From NCBI GenBank assembly GCA_030430155.1, contig JAUIFV010000029.1, forward strand, positions 1 through 37,539: 37,539 nucleotides of DNA, given 5' to 3'. Positions 8,268 through 16,998 of this stretch are shown one piece after another (position 1 is the first letter of the stretch; every line of letters starts with the position of its first letter). A model generated the notes under the pieces. It was not told the DNA's origin and did not search any database. It saw only the letters and a list, made by a program, of their open reading frames with translations. Position numbers and translations under genes: made by a program. The stretch is from Gammaproteobacteria bacterium. GTDB lineage: Bacteria; Pseudomonadota; Gammaproteobacteria; Xanthomonadales; SZUA-5.

Positions 8268-8854
8268 CTAATTCGGCTATCGATCGCAGCGATCCACAGG
8301 TCCGCAAGGCGCTAGCCAACCTGCAGCAGCAGCTCTGCCGCGCGCTACCCGCTGGGGATGAACGCGATGATCTGATCCGCGAACTGCAGGCCCACGTGCT
8401 CGACGCCGCCGAGCGCGGCAACGGCAGTCCTGGCGAGCGTGTGACCCGGGCGATCACCGACCTCGGACCGCTGTCGGCATTCGCGCCTGAGCTCGCGGCA
8501 GAGTTGGCATTGCAGCAGTCCGCCGCCCGTGGCTCACCGCTGGCCATCGCCGGACTGCTGGCCACGCACCTGGGCCGCGACTTGCTCAAGTCCGCCGTGC
8601 TGATGATCTGCGCGCTGGCGATGCTGTTTGCGCTGCTGCTGCTGTGCTGCGCGATTGCCGCACTGTGGCTACCCGATGCCGGGCTGTACTGGAACGGCTG
8701 GAGCGACTTCACGCTGAGTTTCGAGGCCCAGCAGCACGCGCCCAAGGTGGCTACGGCCTGGTTTGTGCCGGGAGCGCTGCTGGTGGCGATCGGCATGTAT
8801 CTGGGGGCATCCCGGATCATGGTTTGGACGCTGCGGCGGACGAAATCGGGATAG
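8264..8854 (+). CDS. HAAS/DUF1700-like membrane protein paired with PadR
   Basis: A 196-residue protein starting at a GTG that overlaps the PadR stop, preceded by AGGAG. Residues about 10-75 form a helical region (QVRKALANLQQQL, then DLIRELQAHVLDAAERG and VTRAITDLGPLSAF) that resembles the HAAS domain found in proteins encoded next to short PadR regulators. Two hydrophobic segments follow: residues about 105-135 (VLMICALAMLFALLLLCCAI) and about 168-188. It is thus probably an inner-membrane protein in a PadR-linked signalling pair; how it affects PadR is not known. The stop codon touches the border of a MITE-like element. Confidence 0.75.
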   Translation: MTNSAIDRSDPQVRKALANLQQQLCRALPAGDERDDLIRELQAHVLDAAERGNGSPGERVTRAITDLGPLSAFAPELAAELALQQSAARGSPLAIAGLLATHLGRDLLKSAVLMICALAMLFALLLLCCAIAALWLPDAGLYWNGWSDFTLSFEAQQHAPKVATAWFVPGALLVAIGMYLGASRIMVWTLRRTKSG

Positions 8855-9020
8855 CTAGTGTGGTGTCCCCAAATTAAGTTGGACTTAGTTCAGATGTATT
8901 TTGGTCTGAGACTAGGCGCGAAGAGCAAGGCATAGCTTTGCCTATGGCTGCGACGAGCAACGACGTATCAGGGCAAAAGACGCTGAAATAAGTCAAGGTA
9001 ATTTGGGGACACCACACTAG
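8855..9020. mobile_element. 166-bp MITE-like element with perfect 22-bp terminal inverted repeats
   Basis: The ends read CTAGTGTGGTGTCCCC... and ...GGGGACACCACACTAG; 8855-8876 and 8999-9020 are exact inverted complements over 22 bases. The symmetry continues imperfectly inward (for instance TTCAG..GT.TTTTG..CTG on both sides), so nearly the whole element could fold as one hairpin. CTAG at both outer edges could be a 4-bp target duplication. No open frame is present. These are the features of a miniature inverted-repeat element moved in trans; a matching transposase was not seen here. Confidence 0.75.
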
Positions 9021-9302
9021 GGACTCCCTGAACACTGCGCGTGGCCGCGACGGCACCTGAGAAGTTCGCCAGTAAGGCGGGCGTCGCAGGTCATAGCCTG
9101 CGCTCTGGGCAAGACGCCCAACGCAGCTGGCGGGCCCATTGCTCAGCAAGACATGGAGGCGTCTTCCCGTAGGTTCTGGAGGCCCAGCGCCTGCTGCGGC
9201 GTTGCAGCCCTCGGGCATAGAATGACTATGCCTGTCGGGACTGCGCCTACCAGCAGACGCTGGACTCGCAACGCGGCTCGCGTGCAGTGTTCAGGGGGTC
9301 CC
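9020..9302. repeat. About 283-bp element with inverted ends, adjoining the MITE
   Basis: The left end, GGGACTCCCTGAACACTGCG (from 9020), is matched by an inverted right end, CAGTGTTCAGGGGGTCCC (to 9302), with one insertion and one substitution. Inside is a perfect stem GGCATAG-AATGA-CTATGCC near 9219-9237. It starts exactly where the upstream MITE stops. No convincing protein is encoded on either strand. It is probably a second non-autonomous repeat; with the remaining bases to 9412 it fills the gap before the DUF2306 gene, where nothing else was recognised. Confidence 0.55.
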
Positions 9303-9412
9303 AAGGACCGGATTCGGCCAACTCGGACCCGAGAAAGGCCGGTACGGCGGATTCGGTCGCCGCCCAGCCCGGCAATCGCGACGCTGAGCTGGTCGCAGCC
9401 AGGATTCCATTC

Positions 9413-10093
9413 ATGCACCGCATCACTACCACCGCAGCCAAGCTGCTCGCAGGGTTGGTGTTCGCCCTCAGCTGTGCGGCCATCGCCGCGCATTCGCTGA
9501 ACTACCTCAGCGTGCAGTTCAACCCGAACAATCCGTTCCACGTCAGCTACGCCAGCGGCGGCTGGCCGGTCCCGGCACACTTCTACTTCGCCGGCGTCGC
9601 GCTGCTGGTGGCGCCAGTCCAGCTCAGCCAAGGACTGCGCCGACGCTGGCCGGCGCTGCATCGCTGCGTCGGCTGGCTTTATGTGGGCTGCGTCACGGTG
9701 GCGGGGTTCGCGGGTGTGGTCCTGGCCTTCGCCGCGCAAGGCGGCTGGTCCACCGGCGCGTCGTTCCTGGCCCTGGCGCTGCTTTGGCTGTACACCACCG
9801 CAATGGCGCTGATTGGCGTGATCGGTGGCGATATCGCCGCGCATCGCCGCTGGATGCTGCGCAGCGTGGCGCTGACCTTCGCTGCGGTGACCCTGCGCAT
9901 CTATCTGGGCTTGGGTTTGGCGGTCTTCGCCCTGCCCTTCCTGCAGGCCTATCTGATCGCCGCCTGGGCGTGTTGGCCGCTCAATCTGATCGCGGTGGAG
10001 TGCTATTTGCGCTGGTCGGCGCGACCGCAACGGCGAGGCGCTATCGAATCTGCCGTCGGCACTGACTCGGCGTTTGCCCGGCGAAGCGCTTGA
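9413..10093 (+). CDS. DUF2306 family membrane protein
   Basis: A 226-residue integral membrane protein with about six to seven hydrophobic segments. It matches the DUF2306 pattern: an N-terminal TM, LSVQFNPNNPFHVSYASGG, a central RWPALHRCVGWLYVGCV with the conserved H-R-x-x-G-x-x-Y type segment, and GGDIAAHRRWMLRSVALTFAAVTLR. The histidines in these segments hint at heme or metal binding, but no function is established. The ATG at 9413 gives the usual N-terminus; upstream in-frame codons lie in repeat-derived DNA. The last 53 bases overlap the 3' end of the convergent AraC gene, and the C-terminal 20 or so residues have no family character. Confidence 0.85.
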   Translation: MHRITTTAAKLLAGLVFALSCAAIAAHSLNYLSVQFNPNNPFHVSYASGGWPVPAHFYFAGVALLVAPVQLSQGLRRRWPALHRCVGWLYVGCVTVAGFAGVVLAFAAQGGWSTGASFLALALLWLYTTAMALIGVIGGDIAAHRRWMLRSVALTFAAVTLRIYLGLGLAVFALPFLQAYLIAAWACWPLNLIAVECYLRWSARPQRRGAIESAVGTDSAFARRSA

Positions 10094-11153
10094 AGGCCGC
10101 GTTGAAGGTGGACTTGGAGCTGAAGCCGCAATCGTAGGCAATCTCCAGGGCGGTGCGGGTGTCCGCAGGGTCGAGCAAATGAGCCTTTGCAGCCTCGACC
10201 CGGTGTCGGTTGACGTAATCCCAGAATGGACAGCCGAAGCGTCGATTGATCACCGCCGAAACCAGGTACTCCGGGTACCCGGAGCGCTTGGCTAGCTGCC
10301 CGATCGATAGCGCGGTTTGTCTGTAGATGCCTTCGGCCATCAGCTGCTCCAAGCGCTGCGCGACATCGTCGAAGCGCTGGTCGTCCTCAGCCGTGTCGGA
10401 CGCGGGCCGGTCTTCGGAATTGTCTTCGGCGCCCTTGACGTCCTCGGCATCACTGGCCAAAGCGGCAGCCGAATTCAGCAGCGACATATAGCCCGCCAGC
10501 AGCACCCAGGCGGCAACCGCAACGTAGATCGCTTCATTGGCCAGCCAACGATTCGGCAACAGCGCTTGCAGCAGAGCCACCAGCCAGATCACGCACTGGC
10601 TGGCCGCGACCACCATCAGCCAGCGCAGCGCCTCCGGGCTGTGGTCAGACTGGGTTTGACGCAGTTCGCGCCGGCGCCGCAGCACCGTCGCCACCGCGTA
10701 GCTGACGTAGCTGAGGCTGTAGCCGAACAGAAAGAAATCCGACCACAGCCCGAAACGCCAGAAGCCCAGGCTCTGGCCGGGCGGCACTAGCCTGAGTGAC
10801 TGCGCATCCATGCTCAACAGCTGGATTGATGCCAACAGTGCCACTGCAAAACCCGCCGTATGGCGCAAATCGCGCCAGCGCAGCGACTGGCCGCTGATCA
10901 AGGTGCGCACATAGAGATAGAAGGCGCTGGCATGCAGAAAGGGAAACAACGACACCAGCCGCATCAGCCTGAAGGTGGTCAGGCTGTGATCGACCTGAGC
11001 CCAGGCGCGCACGCACAGATCCACGCACACCAGCAGCATCCAGCCGGCCAGGAAGCGATTGGCATGGCAATCGGTCGGCCGCCGCCACAGCGCGGCCGCC
11101 AGCAGCAGCGCCTGCGCAGCACCTATTACGTAGATCAGTTGCCAAGCGGTCAT
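10041..11153 (-). CDS. Membrane-anchored AraC family regulator
   Basis: A 370-residue protein. Residues about 1-210 contain around seven hydrophobic segments (WQLIYVIGAAQALLLAAAL, FAVALLASIQLLSM and others), and residues about 270-370 form the AraC DNA-binding domain: LSIGQLAKRSGYPEYLVSAV, then the second helix-turn-helix RTALEIAYDCGFSSKSTFNA and AFKRFAGQTPSQCRR. This 7TM-AraC layout suggests an inner-membrane sensor that acts on DNA directly. Its ligand and targets are unknown. The ATG at 11153 was preferred over a TTG nine bases upstream. It is convergent with the DUF2306 gene and overlaps it by 53 bases; REP-like repeats lie upstream. Confidence 0.9.
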   Translation of the reverse strand: MTAWQLIYVIGAAQALLLAAALWRRPTDCHANRFLAGWMLLVCVDLCVRAWAQVDHSLTTFRLMRLVSLFPFLHASAFYLYVRTLISGQSLRWRDLRHTAGFAVALLASIQLLSMDAQSLRLVPPGQSLGFWRFGLWSDFFLFGYSLSYVSYAVATVLRRRRELRQTQSDHSPEALRWLMVVAASQCVIWLVALLQALLPNRWLANEAIYVAVAAWVLLAGYMSLLNSAAALASDAEDVKGAEDNSEDRPASDTAEDDQRFDDVAQRLEQLMAEGIYRQTALSIGQLAKRSGYPEYLVSAVINRRFGCPFWDYVNRHRVEAAKAHLLDPADTRTALEIAYDCGFSSKSTFNAAFKRFAGQTPSQCRRQIR

Positions 11154-11203
11154 TGAGGGCAAGGTGGCGAGCTGGAAGCGGCATTATCGCCATTCCACCG
11201 CGT

Positions 11204-11427
11204 GCTGCGAGGTCAGGAGCGATGCCGGCGAGACGCCGGCGCTCCGTTTGACTCCAGCGTGTCCACAGCTTCAGCGTCTACTGGCGCTTGGCTCTCGCCT
11301 TGCCGGACGTGCTTGATGAGCCGCATTGCCGACATCCCGTCTTAGGAGCGCCGGTATCCTGCCGGCATGCTCTTGGCTTTCGCTGCGAGATCAGGAACGA
11401 TGCCGGCGAGACGTCGGCGCTCCGTTT
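11204..11427. repeat. Cluster of three REP-like palindromic repeats
   Basis: Two direct copies, 11204-11249 and 11382-11427, match at 43 of 46 positions and contain GATGCCGGCGAGACGCCGGC followed by GCTCCGTTT. Between them, at about 11343-11372, an inverted related copy begins GGAGCGCCGGTATCCTGCCG. Each copy can form a GCCGGC-based hairpin. The cluster occupies the 300-base gap between the 3' end of the FG-GAP gene and the 5' end of the AraC gene, where no gene was found. REP sequences typically sit at such gene borders. Confidence 0.75.
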
Positions 11428-11457
11428 AGAGCACCAACGCCGATGCTACTCCGCCCG

Positions 11458-12483
11458 CTACTCAAAGCCGTCTCGATGCACCACCGAGATCACCACCGCA
11501 TTGGCAACGTAGATCCCGCCCAGGTATTGGCTGTCAAAGGCCAGCACGCTGTCACCGTCACGGCCATCCGGCGACAAGAAGCGAGTCAGCAGCGGCGCCC
11601 CGCCGCTGCCTGGCGCGGTGATGATGTCGGCCATGCCGTCGCCATTGACGTCCCCGGTCGCCACCCGCACACCGCCGGTGAAGTTGTTCGGATATGGGAA
11701 AAAGCCCATCAGCGGCTCGCCGTCCAGCGCACCAAAGACCCGCACTTCTGGCGCCTCATCTGCACCGGAGCCGACGATGATGTCGCCGCGCCGGTCGCCA
11801 TTCCAGTCGCCGACTGCGACAAAGATCCCGCCGCTGAAACTTGGACCGAAGGCGGGGAATTCGTTCAGCTGCGCGCCGTTGGTAGCGTTGAACACCCGCA
11901 CGTGAGGGCCGCCACCAGCGCCCGGCCCGGTGACGATATCGTCGTTGCCGTCACCGTTGACGTCGCCCACGCCAACGCGCACGCCGCCGTTGAAGCCCGG
12001 ATAGGCGACGAAGCTGGTCACCTCGCCCGAGGTGCGTCCATCGAACACCCTTACTTGCGCCGGCGTACCACTGCCGGAACCGGTGATGATGTCGGCCGTT
12101 CCGTCGCCGGTCACATCGCCGGCGGCGACAAAGACACCGCCGGTGAATTGCGGCCCGTAGGGCTCAAAGGTCAGCAGCGGCAGCAGCGTGTTGCCGTCGA
12201 ATACCCGCACCGTGGCCGCGATCCCAGGCCCGCTGCCGGTAATAATGTCGGGTATGCCGTCGCCGGTGATATCGCCCGATGCCACCCGGACCCCGCCGGT
12301 AAAGCCGGTATCGAAGGGAAACAGCGAGCGGCTGTCGCCGCTGACGTCGTATACCCGTACCTCGTCGCCGTTGTCATCCATCGCCGCGACCAGACGCTCT
12401 TGTGCCAAGGCGGCATTTGAAAGCCCGGCCGCAATCAGCACGCTGACCGCCAGTCGGCAGCTACCGCTCAAACGAACACACAT
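11458..12483 (-). CDS. Secreted FG-GAP/VCBS repeat protein with DGFE C-terminus
   Basis: A 341-residue exported protein: signal peptide in residues 1-28 (ending SNAALA), then about six repeats of roughly 49 residues. Each repeat has a FTGGVRVAxGDVxGDG core followed by xxDIITGxGxGxxxxVRVFD, which is the FG-GAP pattern with a D-x-x-G-D-G-x-x-D calcium-binding loop. The repeats would form a beta-propeller on the cell surface or outside the cell; adhesion or ligand binding is a guess. The protein ends SVVHRDGFE, the same final DGFE as the subtilase at 869-2308. The chosen ATG has AGGAG upstream and directly begins the signal peptide; an earlier in-frame ATG lacks this. Confidence 0.88.
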   Translation of the reverse strand: MCVRLSGSCRLAVSVLIAAGLSNAALAQERLVAAMDDNGDEVRVYDVSGDSRSLFPFDTGFTGGVRVASGDITGDGIPDIITGSGPGIAATVRVFDGNTLLPLLTFEPYGPQFTGGVFVAAGDVTGDGTADIITGSGSGTPAQVRVFDGRTSGEVTSFVAYPGFNGGVRVGVGDVNGDGNDDIVTGPGAGGGPHVRVFNATNGAQLNEFPAFGPSFSGGIFVAVGDWNGDRRGDIIVGSGADEAPEVRVFGALDGEPLMGFFPYPNNFTGGVRVATGDVNGDGMADIITAPGSGGAPLLTRFLSPDGRDGDSVLAFDSQYLGGIYVANAVVISVVHRDGFE

Positions 12484-12669
12484 GAACTGCTCCTGGTTGA
12501 TGTCGTTGCTGTTAGGTACGCAGTTTCGTAGCGAAAGCGACATTGGGCACCGGGATGTCCTCGGCGATCCGTCGAATCGCTACCGTTCAAGCGGGTCGCA
12601 GGCCCGCGTCGCGCAAATGAAGCAACTCTGAGCTATGCTCGCCCGGTCTAGCGCGAAAAGAGGTCTGTC

Positions 12670-13272
12670 GTGGCGGAGTTACACACCACGCGCGTTCTGT
12701 CCCTGGACGCCAGCGGTCGCATCCTGGACTGGATCTCCTGGCAGGATGCGGTTTGTTTGTACGTCCGTGAAGCGGTCGCCTGGACGCTGGGCGACCCCTG
12801 CCTGACCATCCACGGTGGCCACTGTCGCGAGACCGGCGAGCAAAGTCAGATCCAGCTCCACCCCATCGTGGCCAGCCGCTCGCGCTCCAGTTCCAAGATG
12901 GGCCACTTCGCCCCGTCGCTCAACAACGCCGCGCTGTTTTCCCGCGACCGCCACCTGTGCCTGTACTGCGGCAAGCACTGCAGCCGCGGCGACGCCACTC
13001 GCGATCACGTGGTACCAATCTCGCAGGGCGGCAAGGACGTGTGGCAGAACGTGGTCACCGCCTGCATTGCCTGCAACACGCGCAAAGGCGGCCGCACTCC
13101 GCAACAGGCTTCCATGCCGCTGTTGGCGGTGCCCTATCGGCCCAGCTGGGTGGAGCATCTGATCCTGAGCAACCGCCACATCCTCACCGATCAGATGGAA
13201 TTCCTGGTCAACCATTTGCCCAAGAAGCGCAAGGACGCGTTGGAAAACGAGTTGGCGTCGCTGAATTCGTGA
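12670..13272 (+). CDS. HNH endonuclease
   Basis: A 200-residue HNH nuclease of the small bacterial type. Residues about 94-140 hold the domain: LCLYCGKHC with a zinc pair C97/C100, then RDHVVPISQGGKDVWQNVVT with H113 and N127, and ACIACNTRKGGRTP with the second pair C132/C135. The N-terminal 90 residues are the usual extension of this family (LSLDASGRILDWISWQDAV). It should cleave or nick DNA with a divalent metal; the biological role of this widespread chromosomal form is unclear and no modification gene is adjacent. The start is a GTG preceded by AGAGG. Confidence 0.93.
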   Translation: MAELHTTRVLSLDASGRILDWISWQDAVCLYVREAVAWTLGDPCLTIHGGHCRETGEQSQIQLHPIVASRSRSSSKMGHFAPSLNNAALFSRDRHLCLYCGKHCSRGDATRDHVVPISQGGKDVWQNVVTACIACNTRKGGRTPQQASMPLLAVPYRPSWVEHLILSNRHILTDQMEFLVNHLPKKRKDALENELASLNS

Positions 13273-13346
13273 CTGCGGGACGGCGGCCCGCTGCTTCGGC
13301 TCCTGGGGGGGTTCGCAGACGCAAGTCTCACGCTCCGGGTGAGGCA

Positions 13347-13376
13347 AGGGCCCAGGGAATAGGGCCCAGGGCCCAG
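13347..13376. repeat. Exact second copy of the GGGCCCAGGG 30-mer
   Basis: This 30-mer is identical to 4267-4296 and sits in the intergenic region between the 3' ends of the convergent HNH gene and porin gene. No inverted partner copy was found next to it, unlike the copy at 4267-4402. The rest of the short gap holds no recognisable gene. Confidence 0.75.
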
Positions 13377-13419
13377 AAAATGAGCTTCGGCGGTCTGGTG
13401 GTCTCGGTGGTCGATCGAG

Positions 13420-14628
13420 TTAAAGCTTGAACTCCACGCTAATCCAGAGTTTGTCCACGTCGACTGAGAAGTCTTGTGCGTCGTAGTGCGCGTACTTGAT
13501 AAACGCATTCCACTTCGGCGCGAAGGCCCAGCTCAGCTGCAGGTTCAGCTCCTGACCGAAATCGGCTGATCCTCGATTGGCGTCGTACTGGTGCCAGCGC
13601 ACGGCATACTTGAGCGGACCTAGCGGGCCGTCCACGCCGAGGTAGAAGTCATCCAGGCCGGCGCTGGGCGTGTTCAGAAAGCGGTCGGCCCAGCCGTTGA
13701 AGGCGTGCAGCGTGGCCAGCGGCGTTTGCAGCGCGCGCCTGCCGTTGCTGCCCAGCGATTCGAAGCCCAGTCGAAACTGATGACCGCGGTAGGCGTAGCC
13801 GCCTTCAGCCAGCCAGTAACTCACATCGCCCAGATCGGGGGCGTCGGCGTAGTCGGACTGGGAGGCATACTCGGCGCTGTAGAACCAGCCACGCTGCTCG
13901 TCTATCGCATGCTTGCCGCCGAAGCGCAGTCCGAAGGTCTTGCTGGAGGTCGCCGGCAGGTCCTGGTTGTCATAGAAGTAGCCATAGCCGATCAGGCTGC
14001 CGAAGGGCAAGGTCCAGGCCAGATTGAACAAGTGCGTGTCCAGATCCTGCTCTGCCGCAATCGGATTGGGGTGGCCGTTGCCGAAGATGCGGTGGGCTTG
14101 GTCCAGATAGGCGTAGCGAAAGCTGACGTTGTCGCCGAGCCTCCAGGCCACCGACAGCGCGTCGAAGGTCTGTTCGTTCTGGCGCCAACCGACGTTACCG
14201 ATGAAGCGGTGGTTGTCCATCGCCAAGCGCTGCCGCCCCAGCGCAAACTGATTGCCGTCGCTACCTTTCCAGCCCAGATAGGCCTGATTCCACTCGCTGC
14301 CTTCAGGATCGACCACCACCGGCCGCGCCACTTCGCCATTGGCGGTGGAGTTGTAGTCCTCGATCAGCGCGCGCACATCTTCCAACTCGGCCAGCACATA
14401 CCAACCGTTGAGCGGCGCGCTCTGCCAGCCCAGGCGGGTGCGCAGGGTCAGCGCGCTGGCATCCTGTGCGAGGGCGTCATCGTCGACCTGTTCCAGGCGC
14501 AGGCGAGTGTCAAAGAGGAGTTTGCCGTTGCTGTACCAGTTGCCCTCGTCGGCCACGACCGGCGACGGCATTGCCATCGCCAAGACGAGTGCGACCGAAA
14601 GACAAGAGACGCGCGAAGTGACTTTCAT
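13420..14628 (-). CDS. Alginate-export-type outer-membrane porin
   Basis: A 402-residue protein with a signal peptide (residues 1-26, ending PVVADEG) and an alternating beta-strand pattern throughout. The motifs RLRLEQVDDD, LTLRTRLGWQS, NQAYLGWKGSDGNQFALGRQRLAMDNHRFIGNVGWRQNEQTFD fit the alginate_export outer-membrane barrel family (AlgE-like). It ends ISVEFKL, a last barrel strand. Family members export polysaccharide or act as general porins; the substrate is not known. It lies 81 bases downstream of nirS on the same strand and is probably co-transcribed, so nitrite entry or NO/nitrite exchange is possible but unproven. Confidence 0.82.
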   Translation of the reverse strand: MKVTSRVSCLSVALVLAMAMPSPVVADEGNWYSNGKLLFDTRLRLEQVDDDALAQDASALTLRTRLGWQSAPLNGWYVLAELEDVRALIEDYNSTANGEVARPVVVDPEGSEWNQAYLGWKGSDGNQFALGRQRLAMDNHRFIGNVGWRQNEQTFDALSVAWRLGDNVSFRYAYLDQAHRIFGNGHPNPIAAEQDLDTHLFNLAWTLPFGSLIGYGYFYDNQDLPATSSKTFGLRFGGKHAIDEQRGWFYSAEYASQSDYADAPDLGDVSYWLAEGGYAYRGHQFRLGFESLGSNGRRALQTPLATLHAFNGWADRFLNTPSAGLDDFYLGVDGPLGPLKYAVRWHQYDANRGSADFGQELNLQLSWAFAPKWNAFIKYAHYDAQDFSVDVDKLWISVEFKL

Positions 14629-14671
14629 CGTCGATATCCAAAGCGAACAGCCGGGGAGAAAGAGGCCCCGA

Positions 14672-14686
14672 CGCCACCGTGTGGCG
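14672..14686. other. Stem-loop between nirS and the porin gene
   Basis: CGCCAC-CGT-GTGGCG gives a perfect 6-bp GC-rich stem in the 81-base gap. With no T-tract it is more likely a processing or mRNA-stability structure within a nirS-porin transcript than a full terminator. Confidence 0.35.
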
Positions 14687-14709
14687 ACGCCGGGATTTGT
14701 CGGCGCCGT

Positions 14710-16818
<2,109 letters not shown>

Positions 16819-16880
16819 CTAGCCTCGCCCCACAGATCGGGCACTGGGTTGAGCTTGCGAGCCTTGCGCTGGCCGGCGCC

Positions 16881-16894
16881 ATGACCTGAATCAA
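16881..16894 (-). promoter_or_regulatory. FNR/Anr-type box upstream of nirS
   Basis: ATGAC-CTGA-ATCAA on the plus strand; on the nirS strand it reads TTGAT-TCAG-GTCAT, 8 of 10 positions of the TTGAT-N4-ATCAA consensus. Its centre is about 81 bases from the nirS ATG, compatible with a class II position near -41.5 and a leader of about 40 bases. The start sites are inferred, not seen. Confidence 0.55.
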
Positions 16895-16927
16895 GGACTG
16901 GCGATCCTGCCGATTTGCTTGTCGGTC

Positions 16928-16941
16928 TTGATCCAGATCAT
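16928..16941 (+). promoter_or_regulatory. FNR/Anr-type box upstream of the TonB-dependent receptor
   Basis: TTGAT-CCAG-ATCAT matches the consensus at 9 of 10 positions. The centre is about 64 bases before the ATG of the receptor, which fits a -41.5 activator site with a short leader. The FNR-type regulator encoded just downstream carries the E..SR recognition residues for this half-site. Confidence 0.65.
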
Positions 16942-16998
16942 CGCCTGACCGGTGATCGCGCAGGCAATGTTTGAGGCAGCAATCCGGGAATCGACTCG

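Noticed and set aside
8874-9218. A possible 114-residue protein on the minus strand
   Set aside because: It lies across two inverted-repeat elements and is best explained as repeat DNA read by chance.
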